From NCBI RefSeq assembly GCF_901709675.1, contig NC_051107.1, positions 3,102,001 to 3,166,000 on the forward strand: 64,000 nucleotides of DNA, in the 5' to 3' direction. Positions 1 through 40,740 of the stretch are shown one piece after another. The notes below the pieces were generated by a model. The model was not told the origin of the DNA. It saw only the letters and a program-made list of their open reading frames with translations, and searched no databases. Every line of letters starts with the position of its first letter. Within the stretch, counting starts at the first letter, position 1. A program made the position numbers and the translations under genes. The stretch is from Syngnathus acus (Eukaryota; Chordata; Actinopteri; Syngnathiformes; Syngnathidae).

Positions 1-415
1 TGTGTGGTTGTTGCATGTAGCAAAATCAATTCACCATTACAGGAGTAATCAACAATCAATTCCCCACAATTGACAGAATTCCTGATCAATGGATGATTAT
101 GCTCATCTGTTGAGGTCAGGCCCAGGTCTTTGTGTGGCCTTATCCGCAATGTAGTTGGAGCACGACTGGGTTTATTTATTTTAAATAAAGGGAGGGGTCT
201 AAATACTTCATAAACTTTGCAATGTATTTGTCATGAGAGTTGCTAGCATTAATTTTTAATTCTTTTTTTTGTTTTTAATGGCTTACCTTACAAGCTGCTT
301 TAACCGTGACGACATTTTCACACAATTGGCCTTGTCGATTGAAATCAAGCCACGACTTCGAGTGCCAGTATGCATGCGGCATTTCTTGGAGCCGAGCATC
401 GGTACATAAAACAGG
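1..415. other. Left-edge non-coding sequence
   Basis: I see no gene, RNA or clear repeat here. The stretch is AT-rich and ends at the left terminal inverted repeat of the THAP transposon derivative. A short open frame through 306-542 runs straight into the transposon and matches nothing I recognise. Confidence 0.5.
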
Positions 416-550
416 CTATAGAGGCTTTGCAGCTGACGTCATCAAGCTACCCACATTAGCTTGGCGGCCATCATGGCGGTCAACTTTTCAGTGCCGGTCA
501 ACGACTCACACACGCTTTCTTGTTATATCTGCTGCTATTTGAGCTTAAAA

Positions 551-728
551 ATGCCGGATACCTGCTGTGCTGTTGGATGTAGCAATAGACGAGGCGATAA
601 ACCAAATCTTAGCTTCTATAGATTTCCGGCGAACATGAAAAAACGTGATAAATGGATCGCGGATATTCGTCGTGAACGATGGAAACCTACGATTTACACA
701 AGGATATGCAATGAGGACTTCATATCAG
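551..728 (+). pseudogene. THAP zinc-finger first exon, degenerate
   Basis: The frame starts at ATG 551 and reads as the beginning of a THAP domain: Cys5 and Cys10, the conserved FP at 25-26 and Trp35, then Cys53 in ICNEDF. THAP fingers need Cys-x2-4-Cys ... Cys-x2-His. Here the position of the final His (residue 56) is Asp, which would break zinc binding. A consensus-like donor (CAG|gtatgt) ends the exon at 728, so the domain was once spliced to downstream exons that are now missing; read-through meets a stop at 734-736. It lies just inside the left terminal repeat of the transposon, so it is transposon-encoded and not a host THAP gene. I treat it as a dead fragment. Confidence 0.7.
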
Positions 729-1092
729 GTATGTAAACAAACTATTCACCCCTGATTTGTTTCACAAAATGTGAAATAATACAATATGGGATGATACAAA
801 TATGATTGTTGAAAATGCTGGGTGCATTTTTAGAAAGGCAGCAAGAGCAGCAAGGCAGGGAATGGGATGATTTCTTCAGTTCACCCCCCCGTTTTTATTT
901 TGTGTTTATTTTTTCATGATGCTTGAAAACGTTATCAATGTAAATATTGAATTATATTTCTTGGTTAAGTTTTCAAGCCAATCAGATGTGGCATCATGCA
1001 AAAATAAACAAATAATAAAAATGGTAGCAACTTGAACAGACAGGTACAGTATCTGAATGATTTCACTCTATTCAGTTTTTTAATATGTCAAG

Positions 1093-1311
1093 TTATGAAA
1101 TGCCATTACAAAACAAATCGACGAGGTAATTATAAATATCTGGATATGAGCGTTCAGGCAGGTCGGCTGTTGCAAAATGCTCGGGCGATTTTAGCATGCT
1201 TCTCGGTAAAAGGTACGGATCCGTTGTGCCAACAAGGTTCAACTTCTCTCTGTGACGATTCTTGGAGTCTTCATCCAAATGCCTAACTTCGTTGGATAGC
1301 AAATCAGCCAT
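1093..1311 (-). pseudogene. Truncated minus-strand transposon ORF
   Basis: A 72-codon frame begins at ATG 1311, about 75 bp inside the right terminal repeat, and reads leftward. Its distinctive segment is YPDIYNYLV near the C-terminus, preceded by DPYLLP. I remember a similar YPDI-x-NYL motif near the start of large metazoan proteins with SWIM-type fingers and YqaJ-like nuclease domains, but this is memory of a motif and not an alignment. The frame stops shortly after the motif, where an exon would be expected to continue, so only the N-terminal part of a second transposon gene appears to survive. It may also be a chance frame. Confidence 0.4.
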
Positions 1312-1456
1312 AATTCGGAAGAAATCGGTGAAAACGTAGCGCAGAAATCAGACAATCCATACAAACACGTAGGAACGAGCTGACTAGTTGACCGCCAAGA
1401 TGGCGGCATAACACAAAATCACGTGATAAAACCACGTGACTGCAAAGCCTCTATAG

Positions 1457-4400
1457 AACGCTGCGCTAAATGCACGTGTACTGAGAGCATTGCAGTCAGT
1501 TTAATGATTAGTGCGCGCATCACAGTAACTATCCCGGCCGGTATTATTTCTGCTATCCTCTATTGTGGCGGCTTTCCAATTAACCTTTGACTTTGAGTCT
1601 ATGATCCTGAGATTATCTCGCCTGTGTCCCTAGCCAAATGTGGAATTAGACAAATGTGTCAAAATGCTCGGTTGGGAACCTTGTCCAGATGCGTAATTCA
1701 CATTTAGCTGTGATAGGGAAGATCTGATTTTGATTAATGGGTGAGCTCGGTCTGTTCTTGCAATTTGTCATCGCAATGCAAGTCAATGTCGAGTAATATC
1801 TGGTGACTGATTTACGTCTCCTGAATCGTTTGTTCCCTCAATTATCCAGTTTTGATATTTTACAAAGCTACTGTGATGCTGCTAAAATAATAACTTGTTC
1901 TGTCGTCATTCTGTGCTGTTGTCATGCAAGAGTCATTCAGCAACTGGTTACCAGGCTGGTTTTGGCTTACGTGTTCCTCTCTCATAAGACCAGCTGTCTA
2001 TGAATCAGCTCACAAATGTCCAGGGCCTGTTAATTTTAGTTAGTACTGGCTGTGTTCCTGTTCTTATGACTTCCCAGAGCGAGAGACCAGTCACAACTCT
2101 CCCGTCAGTCTTGGATGATTAGCATTGAGCTGATTAGCAGTCATAACTAGCCTCTTTCAACCGATCAGTGTGTTATCATTACCTCTGTCAACTACAAAGG
2201 TGATGCGCAGATTGAGGAATTTATTTTTAAATTTCTGGCTGTTACAATCTGTTCGCCTTGGGGCCGAGTAGAAGAGTGACCCACTTGATCCCAGCACCTG
2301 ATGCCATGTTAAAAACAAATGCTTGGATCCGGCTTTGTAATATGAATTTGCTTGGAGTAACTTGTTTACCTCGGTCTCAAATAGATGTTCGTATACTGCG
2401 CGCTCAAATATTCGCGGCGCCAGTGATCCAATATGTCAGCACAGCGAGACTGCCAAGTATAAAGGATCTTATCAAAATGTTGCACTTTTTTAGAAAGCCA
2501 AGCAAGTTGTGGCAGAAATTGTTTCCCAGGCGGCTCCAGCAAAAACTGCCGTCTGTTGATGAAGGCCGATATTTTAGCAATGCGATGAATGCAAAATGAA
2601 ATGAAGTTCGTCAGAGAGCAAGCTGCTCTTAGATCAGAGGGTCAGCACACCACATGGTAGATAAACAAATGAGCTCATTTTAAATTTGGACAGAAGCGTA
2701 ATCGGCATTCGTACTGCGGACAATAATTGTGTTGCCAGGTCCGGAGTCATCTGAGAGTTCATGAGCTGTTTTGAAAATGGTTTGTGATAATTAAAGCGAA
2801 GCTTGTACGAAAACTTTTTAACAACCTTTGGATGGTTTGTAAATGTAAATGGTGAACTCTTGTGTATTTGTTGAGCAGCCTCAGGGTCACACCCACCAAA
2901 ACCTTAATTAAGCAGACATAGGCAGACTCGACACCCCAAAAAAATTTAAAACTAAAAAAGCCCTTTGGATGCTACGTGAAGCATCTTCAACAAACAATTT
3001 GCCATGATTGAACCTTTGAGGACCCCGTAGAGCAGTTTGTGTGGTCAAGTGCGAACCTAGTAATCAAACGATTGGGCACTAGATCGAAAAGTCTGGTCCA
3101 ACTCCAAAACAAAATAGATTTGAAAAAATGTGATATAGTGCTCTCCCACCAGTCCAAATGGAAAATGAAGAAAAAAAAAAAAAACTTGAATCAAGTTTAC
3201 TTCACCGTGTAAGAAAAGTTGTGAAAACACTATTTTTAATAACTGGCCATGGATTACAGTTGTTGAAGGCACTCTGAAAAGATTGCGAAATACAAGGTTA
3301 ACACATCGAGATAGAAAAACATCCACCCACACATTCCCCATCTACAGGCAAGTTTGAGTCTACAATTACTTAGCGTACAACCCATACGTATTTTTGCCCA
3401 TATAAAAGTGCAAGGGGAAGGTCACAGCTCAGAGATCTTCTTGCTTTAATGTGAACCACTAATACTATTTTGCATCTTAGTGGAAAAACAATATATGCTA
3501 CGCTATTATTCCATCCTCTCAGCGCCGCGAGCAAGTTGCAAATGTATGTTTATTGCCAAAGGCCTCAACGTGAGATTTGCATCCCTTGGGAATGAGTAAG
3601 ACTTTTTAACAAATGATTCAAATCATCACAAAGTGAAGTTGTCAGGAACTCCCCCACCACCTAATCCAGGCCACAACACTTTAGCACAAGGGGTAAAGTA
3701 GGGCAAGAGACTAAAAACAGAAATGTTGTCGTCCGTGTCGTCCACATTTAGAGTGAAGAGTGACAGTTACAACACCAGATGCCGCATCCAAAGTGAAGAA
3801 GAAAAAAAAAAAATGAACACATTGATTCTTTGCTGTCTGGATGCTGTTCTCATCTAGACAAGGCCCAACAAACAAACATCAATCATTATATGAACCTTAA
3901 CGTGAGCAGCAATGCTCTTATCTCAGAGTGTAGCGTATCCTCTGTTAAACTGCCGGATGCAACCATTAACAAAATGATTTTCCTGACAGCCAACGATGGG
4001 GGGCGGGACAACGATCTTTTATTTCTCATGGGCGGACGAGAAGGGGGGGGGTGTTCAATCTATGCCTTGTAGTTTTTTAATGACATACAATTAGAAACAT
4101 GAACAATCAGATCATGTGATAGGCAATTAGCGAGGGATAGAGTGAGAGGGATGTGCAAATGGTGTCACGCCCAGGAGGAATTCGCCAGGAAGCAACCTGA
4201 CGAGATCCAATTTCCATATTTTCGGGACTCGAATGTTTGATTCGCAGCTGCGACTCTCCCAACCTTCAAACCAGGTTCTGATTGTTGCACGTCAATGTCG
4301 TACAATTTACTACTTGTTTGCGTACCCCAAAGCTTAGGTCGCCAAGGTTCTTCAATGAGATAAGATCATAAAAGCAAAGTAAAAATGGGATAGCATAGGA

Positions 4401-7400
4401 AATACAGAAATCCTCTCGGAAACGTGCCATGCTATCTAAAGTGAGAGAAAAAAAGTGAGATAAAGTGACTATGATTTAAACTGAATCTTACCTCTGAAGA
4501 CTGTCGGTTTACATCAGCGCGGCGCAGACCACATATCGCCTCGCATTTTCCTCATACAACTGTGGCCTTTTGCACTTGGAGTCTGTTTCATTCCATTTCG
4601 TGCACTCAACTACCGTGATTGGATGGTAGGCTCTGAGTGCTGTCCAAATGCCGTGCGCTGATTTCACCCCCGCATCGGAACACACCGGTGACTAAGTCGT
4701 CTTCCGCTGCTATTTTGCGATGTCGTAACTTGCATTTACAGATATTTGGAAAACGAACCCAAAGGAAATAATGGAAGTTGAGTTCATTCCGGGTTCAAAA
4801 AGATCATAAAAGCAATGTTTATTGCACAGGCAAGAAATGGACTCTCGTTCTTGTCTTAAGGCAGCAGAAAAATAGGATGAATAGTAGTTAGCCTTGTTAG
4901 CTCGGCGCTAGTCTAAAAATATTCATACCACGGAACCGCTAGCACCAAAATGTGTCGAACTGATTACTAACATTAAAATTCGCTTCAACATTTTTGACTG
5001 ACACCATGATTTGAGAGCCCCAAAATATTTTTGATAAATGCTCGCCTACCTTTACTAACAACGAGGCACCGCTTCGATTAGAATAACGACTTTTGCCCAA
5101 CAGTCACTGATATCCTTCCATATTCGACCTTAATGAAGACATTTAAAATGCAGACCACACTCCTTCCCACCCACTCTGATCCCAGTTTTAAATGCACTCC
5201 TGAGAGAGGCCATCCTGTCTATTATGCTCGCAGACACAGTCGGTCAAGCCTTGGTCACCTTGGTCTTTTTGAGTTGAGCGTGTGTGTGCATATTTCACAC
5301 CTCTCCTGCTGCATGTAAGTGAATCGCAATCCTCTCCCGTGGCGGAGCATAACACCTGCAAGCTGCCTCTTAAAATGGAACTCATGCCTAAATGACGACA
5401 ATTTGGCCTAGCTACAATTACAAACAATACAGAGGGGAAGGGAGACTTGGAAAGGAGAACTGCAGCTGAGGGATGCGGACCGCCTACTTTAAGGTTACAA
5501 CTCTAATTACGTGTGAAGACACACCTTGAGGGAACGCGAGCTGCATACAGATGCGGCTGGCGGTGGTCGTTTTGAGTCCAGCGTCGCCGCTGACATCGTG
5601 AAGGATGGGAAGTACATTCTCCATCCTTGGCAAACAATCAAGGAAGTTTTAAATAGTGTAATTAAACCATAAAACCTGGCACGGAACCCCTTTTGATTAG
5701 TTATTTTACAACAGCATTTCAATTACAACTTTTCCAACGTGACCTGAATATTTGGACTTGGAACACCGACTAATTATTTTTTTTCTACATTTGAATAATT
5801 AACACCCTCATGTCACAGACCAGAACAAGGCTGTTGAAATGAAACTTGTCAGATGACTGAGTCATCCTTTGAATATCGTTCTAAAAACAGTTCGAGGCGC
5901 CACAAACACCAATCGGGCTGAATGACACTTGATTGAAAATGGCATTGAGAAGACGGGAAATCGTATTAGCGGCGCCTCGGTCGTCGCCCTCCTCGGCACG
6001 GGAAGCTGATTTGCGTTGCCCCTCTCTTGGCCACGGAAGATTTGTGGGCATTTTCACCTCCAAATGCCTTTCTGCACTTCCCCGGCTCCAGTGACATCCA
6101 TAATGTTAGAGCTGCCTTTGTATGGGAGCGCACACGTCCCTCCCTACCATAACAGAATACTAATGAGTATACAAGCTTAATGAAATGAGGACAGCCCCGC
6201 CTGCTCAATCAATATATTTTTCTCCACTGTCAGTGTGGCAGAAGTCATTTAGTCCACACTATGCTCCGTACTCCTTTCCGCAGAGTGTTGATTGTTTTGA
6301 CCCGTGGCCGCTCTTGATTATCATGTTGCGAGAGAGAGTCTCGTTTTTTTGGCTCCTGCAGAAGAGAAACCGTTGTACTCCTGCCTGGGTAGGCGGCAGC
6401 CATCGACTGACTCTCTTTTGCCTTCAATATTCATCCTGGATTGTGGGTGGGCTTTCTGCTCGATTCCGTTCGGCAAATGAAAAGCTATTCATGTTGCTTC
6501 TTCTCTTGAGTCACTCGGCTATTCTGCGTCTTCTGACACAGCTACGGTTCAGTAAGATACTTAAAACCACGTACAGAGAAAATGTGTCCTCCGCATTTTC
6601 TGTTCTCCACCAGGTAGGGGATGACTCAAGATCATGTGATCTTGATCGAGAGTGGATGAAAACGATCTGGAAATGCCCCAAAGTCAAGTGTTGAAAGCAG
6701 AAGGGTATGCTCTTGAATAATGGCATCAACTTTGTTTTATTCATAAACGCATCTGAGCGATAGACTGGCTGCCTGTCCCCGAGAATATTTCAGGATTTCT
6801 TTTGTCTCTGCCGCAACAGACAGCGCCAAAAGCCTTCCGTTTATGCTAATGTGAGATTCAAACCGTGATATCTTCTTTAACCGAACTCTAAACGGAATTG
6901 TTAATATTTCCGCTCATTTGATTGGTTTCAAAAGCCCCCCTGTTGTATTAAATTGCAGTTGATCTGCACCTTCACATCTAAAGGAATGAAAGTGTTCCTT
7001 TTTGGGTGTAAAACAGGGTGTCACCTTGAGCTCTCAGATCTGTCGGTCGTTTAATTTTAACTGTGACAGCACAAAAAAAGAATGTCGGGGCAAAAAAAGC
7101 GAAGCCTCTTCATCCGTCTTTCATCTGGGTAATTTGAGGCGTTATCTGCAAATCGCCTCTTGGCCGTACACGTTTCTTTGTCTCAAACTTGCTGTTGTCT
7201 CAACTCTTCCATTTCCTGTAGTCTCCGATCAGCTTTGAGTGCTACCTGGAAACTGTCGAGCTGCTTGTTATTCATATTAACTGTTAATACCCCCACTCAA
7301 GAGTCCCTGATCAAATCACTTCAAGGCGTCACAGCACTAAATTATGCTCTCCTGTCAACTTAAGTCTAAAGTGCCATTTTGAAAACTCGTGCATCTTTCA

Positions 7401-10400
7401 AGCTGATACGCCGTGTAAATGTTCCAAATCGGATATTACGAATTTGATGTCAAGTAGCCAACACTCTGGGAGAAGAGTGTCTTTACGGTATAACATTGAT
7501 TGCAGTCCAGTAGTTGAGACCGAAAGTTTTTCAGTTTGTGTGAACGGAAAAAAAAAAAATCAAGACGGTTGTCTTAAAAATACCAGCTAGGCATCCATCT
7601 CCCTGACACTGTTTATGGCACTAATCATCTGACAGCAACCACCGGGGAAATGACCTGTTGTACATTTTGTCAGCCCGCAGCGGACTGTTTATTGAAAAAC
7701 TAGCCTGTAATCTCTCCAACCGGATCAAATATACTGGAGCTGAATTCTGATGGAAGACCGCCTATGAACTGAGCCAAGCGAAAGAAAACTGTCTTCCAAA
7801 ATAGCACCAAGTGATGAACTCGGTCAACTGCCTGATGTATTGTGCAGTCAAACAACACTGCCTTACAATTATGCGGGATGGAAACTCAATGTACTCGGTC
7901 ATTCGGGACACTTTGGCCCACCGGGGTACAGTTAGCTTCAGTAAACCCTGACGTTGCTTACAAATCACTCGTCATCTGGATGTGTTGTAAACGCCGAGAC
8001 CGGCCTGAACGATTTTTGACAGTGGAAAGGCAAAAGAAGCGCCTTGCTGCTTTACAGTTGTGTTGACTTAAGTTAGAGTGCCCTCCAGCCACTGGAGGAT
8101 TACGTAAAACTTGCCACTCAACACAGAAGTTGAGAGGAAAAGCGTTCATAATATTGTGACTTCCCGACTCAGTAAAACTTTGACCCTCTCGCCCTTCGAG
8201 AGACTCGACTACGTTGTGTTTTTGCAAAAGGCTGCATGGCAGCTGACATTGATGCAGAGCTTCTGTACCGCAATGGCGTTTTTGGCAGGGATGATCCGCT
8301 AGTTGCAAACAAAGCTGTAGCGACGTGACAGCCAGCCCTTTTCATGTTCGCCGAACTTTCCGATCTGTTTGAAGAGACCATTATCTTTTCAGTTCCATTT
8401 TTGGTGAGTGAACATTTTAGTCTGTCGTTACTGAAAGCTTTGTCCAAGCAAAAAATTTAAATAAGATATGAATAATAAATAATTTGGGGTATCTTTCTGT
8501 CCAATTTCCTCTCGAAATACAATCCCAACAATTTTCTTTTTTTTTTTTTTTAAATTATATGTCGTGAGCCTTTGAGGTCTTAGATCTGACTTTTCAATGA
8601 TGTCCTCTTCAGTGGAGCCTTGACAATATTGTCATGTCCAGACTGTGTCCCGTTGCCAAATGGCAGGGCTTTCATTTCTGACACCACATACATAAGTACA
8701 TACTTTCGCAACAGACAAGGACCCTGACACATAATGCAGACAGTCCGGACCTCGAGAGTCTATAAAATCGCTGAAGCCGTCTCAACTGTCTGCGAAACCC
8801 TTTTTATTGCATAACTTGAGAGCGCTATACTAATCTGAATGCTAAACCATGCCACAGGGGTCATTGACTTGTTTTGATACCTCATAGCGTCCTTTCAAGG
8901 GTTTCAGAACAAACACTGTGTACGTGCGTAGTTCACTTTCCAGACCTGCAGCTCTGTCCTGTTGGAGTTTATTAAAAGTCATATTTTGTATTTCTCTGCA
9001 TGATGTCGCAGCAGAGCCGCCTACCTGCAAACAGTCAGCATCCAGGCATTATAGATGCACTGCTCTCTGGAAGCCAAACACAACAAACAGTAATTCCCCT
9101 ACCTGAGTGCATTCCTTCACTCTTCTCTCATTGTTACTTCTCCCTCATCCATTTTATAAATGATTAAAGACAGCAGCTATGTAAAAACCCAGTAGATAAT
9201 TGAAACACGCTTTCGCTTTCAGAAGCCATTATTGCTTTGAATTTAAATGGAGTCAAATTGAACTCAGATGGAATGGAAAGTTTGCACGTCACCGTTTTTA
9301 ACAAGGCTTCGCGTTTTCAAAAGTTTGCAGCATCTCGGGAGGACGTGGTGTTTCGTACCCGAGTCATTAAAGTTTGACTGAGGAATGAGATTAAGGTAAA
9401 TTACATGGCGCATGTTGTCTTGCCTCTTTCCGTTCTTTGACTGCAGAGATGAGAGGTTTGAATAAATTAAAAAAATTGGAAAACTGCATGTTATCTTTCC
9501 TTTTGGGCTTTTGTTCCGGTGCTGTAGGGAATGCTTTCAATACTTTTCATCTCAGCCATCAGGCTGATATGCAAAAGTTGCATCAATAAGAAACTGAAAA
9601 GGAACTCGGTAGAGCACAGGCTAGATGGAAAGATAACAGTTTGTATATCAACACAAATAGAAATCAGTATAACATTGGGAGACAAAGTAATGTTGAAGGT
9701 GCTTTGTGCTTCGCAAAGTCTCAAGTGTGTGTGTGTGTGTGTGTGTGTGTGGGCGGGGGTGGATGAAATAAACACACCGAAAGAACAAACAGTAAGGTTA
9801 AAAAAAATACCAAGTAAATTCATACGCAAGCTACCGATAGCTTAATCGCTCATACATTTACCAGTTAACGCTAGCCAATCTCAACATTCTAATTAAATGA
9901 CACCGACGTCACTCGCCAGGTCAAGACCCGCCTTTTAAAATCGTACTCACTCCAAATTACAGCTGTGAGGCTGGTTAACCCCAAGTGAGCTAGAAACAAT
10001 AATTCCATTCCACACACGCTTGCTATTGTGCTTAATATGCTAAATTAAATTTTAGCGTACTATGTGATTAATTGATGGCTTTGCTCTCAGTGTATCATCC
10101 CCATTGATGTCTGTGGGCAGGCACTTTGTCTCGCGTGTGATAATGAAAGTCTTCAGTGTTACGATTGCCATGTAAATCAGAGCATCCAGCCGAGCGCTCA
10201 TATCACACGGGGGGGTTAAAGATCAAGGCGCTACCGAAATGATTAATAGTTGGCCTATCAAAGAAACGTTTGTCTTACTTGACGGACTTGTTTAATCTCC
10301 TTCGACCTCTTTTAACCTCCAGTCGAGTTTTTACCGTGCACACTGGGCACTATAAAAGAAGTTTGTCAAGGACAGAGGGGGGGGGGGGAGTACTGGAAAT

Positions 10401-11147
10401 TGTTCCTCCTGCATTTTTGGGCTTCACCGGGTGACATGATGCTTATTAGATTAGATGCTTATTAGAAAATTCCATCTGGGGTATTATGGCTAACTCCTTT
10501 CTTAATTGAGGATTACCAATTATCAGCAAAGTTGTTTAAAACAAAAAAACTGACCTTGTGGAGTTAAGTTTGGTATTTTGTCATGGGTCGTGTTGCCTTG
10601 GTCTGCCCACACACACACAAAAAAACAACCTCGAATTGCCATTTCCCATCTGTCTAGTATATGGGCCTCAAATTTGGGAGTAATCAGACAAAATGTCCCC
10701 TGGAAATGACCAAAATGACCATAAAGTGGCCACTTTAAACCAAAATGTTGGACTTCCTGTGTCTTTTCGAGCAAGGATTTTTCAGACCTTTTATATGCCT
10801 CTATTCCTCATGGACATGCCTTCTCAATCTCATGTCAAGTGAAACTTCGTAACAGCCAAGCCGAGACGAGATTTGTTTTGTAAAGCGCAAAATACTGATG
10901 CATAATTTACGGTACTGCTGTTTTTCTTAAAACCACATGCATATGCAATTCCCCGACACATCATTCAGATGAGACCGCTTGTAGGAACAATGTGGCGTGA
11001 CGTTGGTAAATGTGCTGAAAATGTAATGGGGAAAAAATACATCATCCCCACGCCATTAAAATGTCATGAAATGGACGGCAATGACAGCATTGTCAAACCG
11101 GCGCTTTGCACTCTAACCCAGTTTATCTCTCCTCTCACCTTTTTTAG
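1457..11147. other. Upstream intergenic region of large1
   Basis: This 9.7-kb stretch shows no exon I can support by homology. It contains simple repeats: A-runs near 3,170 and 7,550, a T-run at 8,535, a GT microsatellite at 9,725-9,751 and a G-run near 10,380. Open frames are short and lack recognisable protein character. Non-coding 5' exons of large1 may lie here, because the first coding exon is preceded by a splice-acceptor-like sequence, but I cannot locate them without transcripts. Confidence 0.5.
9725..9751. repeat. (GT)n microsatellite
   Basis: A nearly uninterrupted GT dinucleotide run that passes into a G-rich tail. Confidence 0.95.
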
Positions 11148-11151
11148 TGCC

Positions 11152-11187
11152 ATGAATCATCGTGGGCAACAGCTGCTACCCACATAG
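11152..11187 (+). promoter_or_regulatory. Short upstream ORF in large1 leader
   Basis: An 11-codon frame (ATG 11152, stop TAG 11185-11187) ends 41 bp before the large1 start codon. A pyrimidine tract plus AG at 11146-11147 would make a good acceptor, so the leader exon may begin at 11148 and include this uORF. Whether it is transcribed or translated is not shown by sequence. Confidence 0.35.
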
Positions 11188-11228
11188 AGGTCACCCCACC
11201 TCTCTTTCCATTCGATTCGGTCCAGAGG

Positions 11229-39725
<28,497 letters not shown>

Positions 39726-40740
39726 CCACCGCGGGCCCTCGCCGCCCCCAGGCCGCGAGTGACTGTACTGACTCGGTAAGCGTGGGGGGGCGCGAGGGTA
39801 CATGGACCCGACTCGGACCTTCCTCAAAAACTTTGACCTTAAGTGTGGCGCGTGTGGACCGCAGCTTTCAAAGCGGGATCCGGGAAATAGTCACCTCCGC
39901 TCGGATTGTGGAATTATTGACGTATGCATGTGGGCCAATGTACACACAGGTGTGTGCGTGCCAGTCAAGGGAGTGACAGCCTTGCGTCCATTCAGTTTTG
40001 CACACCGCGGACACCGTCCAAGTGCCGTGACCACTCGTCAAAAGCTTTTTTTTTTCTTCCTCTCCTCTAACCGGACATCATCATCATCGCGGCGGCGAGA
40101 CAAATCGGTAAGGATGGAGGGGAGCGACGCGAGCAATCACAATCCATCCTCCTCATTTAAATAGGCAAGGAAAATGGTCGCCAAGTGTAGCGTACTCCCT
40201 TGTCATGCGTGTGTGAGTCTTTTCAATCAAAACCTCTGTGTTCACTACAAACTATGATCTACTCCGTTTCACCTTTGCCTCCAGTCTGATGACATTTTTT
40301 TTTTGGTATTCTCCTTTCAATTGATGTTTGTTTGCAGGTTGCTAAAGATGAAGTCAGAAGGGCAGGAAAACAAGCTTGAATATTTCTAAAGTCTTTACAT
40401 TTGGCCGAGTTCCAAAGAGTCTGCCTCGAGATAGATTGTGGTCAGTTTTCATTAGTTTCAGTATTAATTTAATTTAATGTGTTTATTCTTGTGTTTGTTT
40501 TTGACATGATTTGATCTTGCTTTAAATCCTTTTTTTTTTTTTTATGTTTATTTTATTTTTACTGTTGTTGAATTTGAGGCCAGTGGCCCGCCTTCTTTTT
40601 CTCTCATTCACCCGAGAAAAAAGACGCAGAAGGGCCGTCATGCAGGTTTGAATGTGTGTGTGAGATTTTGGAAGTGTGTGACGCGGAGTGGATGGCTGAC
40701 TGATGCTGCTACCTGAAATAAAAGTAAAAGTGTCAAACGC
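39726..40740 (+). other. large1: large1 3' UTR
   Basis: The non-coding sequence follows the TAG at 39723-39725 and reaches an AATAAA at 40717-40722. The exact cleavage point is inferred as about 15-20 bp beyond the signal. No further coding exon is needed, since the protein ends with the expected YMTAENNS. Confidence 0.6.
40717..40722 (+). terminator. large1: Poly(A) signal of large1
   Basis: Canonical AATAAA about 1 kb after the stop codon; it is the first convincing signal downstream. Confidence 0.6.

Larger units (their letters stand above)
416..1456. mobile_element. Non-autonomous DNA transposon with THAP-domain exon
   Basis: Both ends carry the 17-bp inverted repeat ctatagaggctttgcag (416-432, and its complement at 1440-1456). 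Imperfect similarity extends about 70 bp inward, to the shared gcggtcaac / gttgaccgc at 484 and 1387. Inside the left end is a plus-strand THAP-domain first exon (551-728). Inside the right end is a minus-strand open frame (1311-1093). The two point toward each other, and the roughly 360 bp between them have no coding capacity, as expected if the middle of a larger two-gene element was deleted. The target-site duplication is uncertain: ctatag is itself a palindrome, so TA or TATA is possible, and I see no 8-bp duplication of the P-element kind. THAP domains occur in P-element and Kolobok transposases; I cannot say which superfamily this belongs to. Confidence 0.75.

Noticed and set aside
2258-2599. 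113-codon plus-strand frame
   Set aside because: Ordinary length for chance in this window, no domain, no splice or homology support.
6185-6694. 169-codon plus-strand frame upstream of large1
   Set aside because: Low-complexity residue mix without any recognisable motif; overlapped by other random frames; no sign of an upstream promoter or acceptor that would make it an exon.
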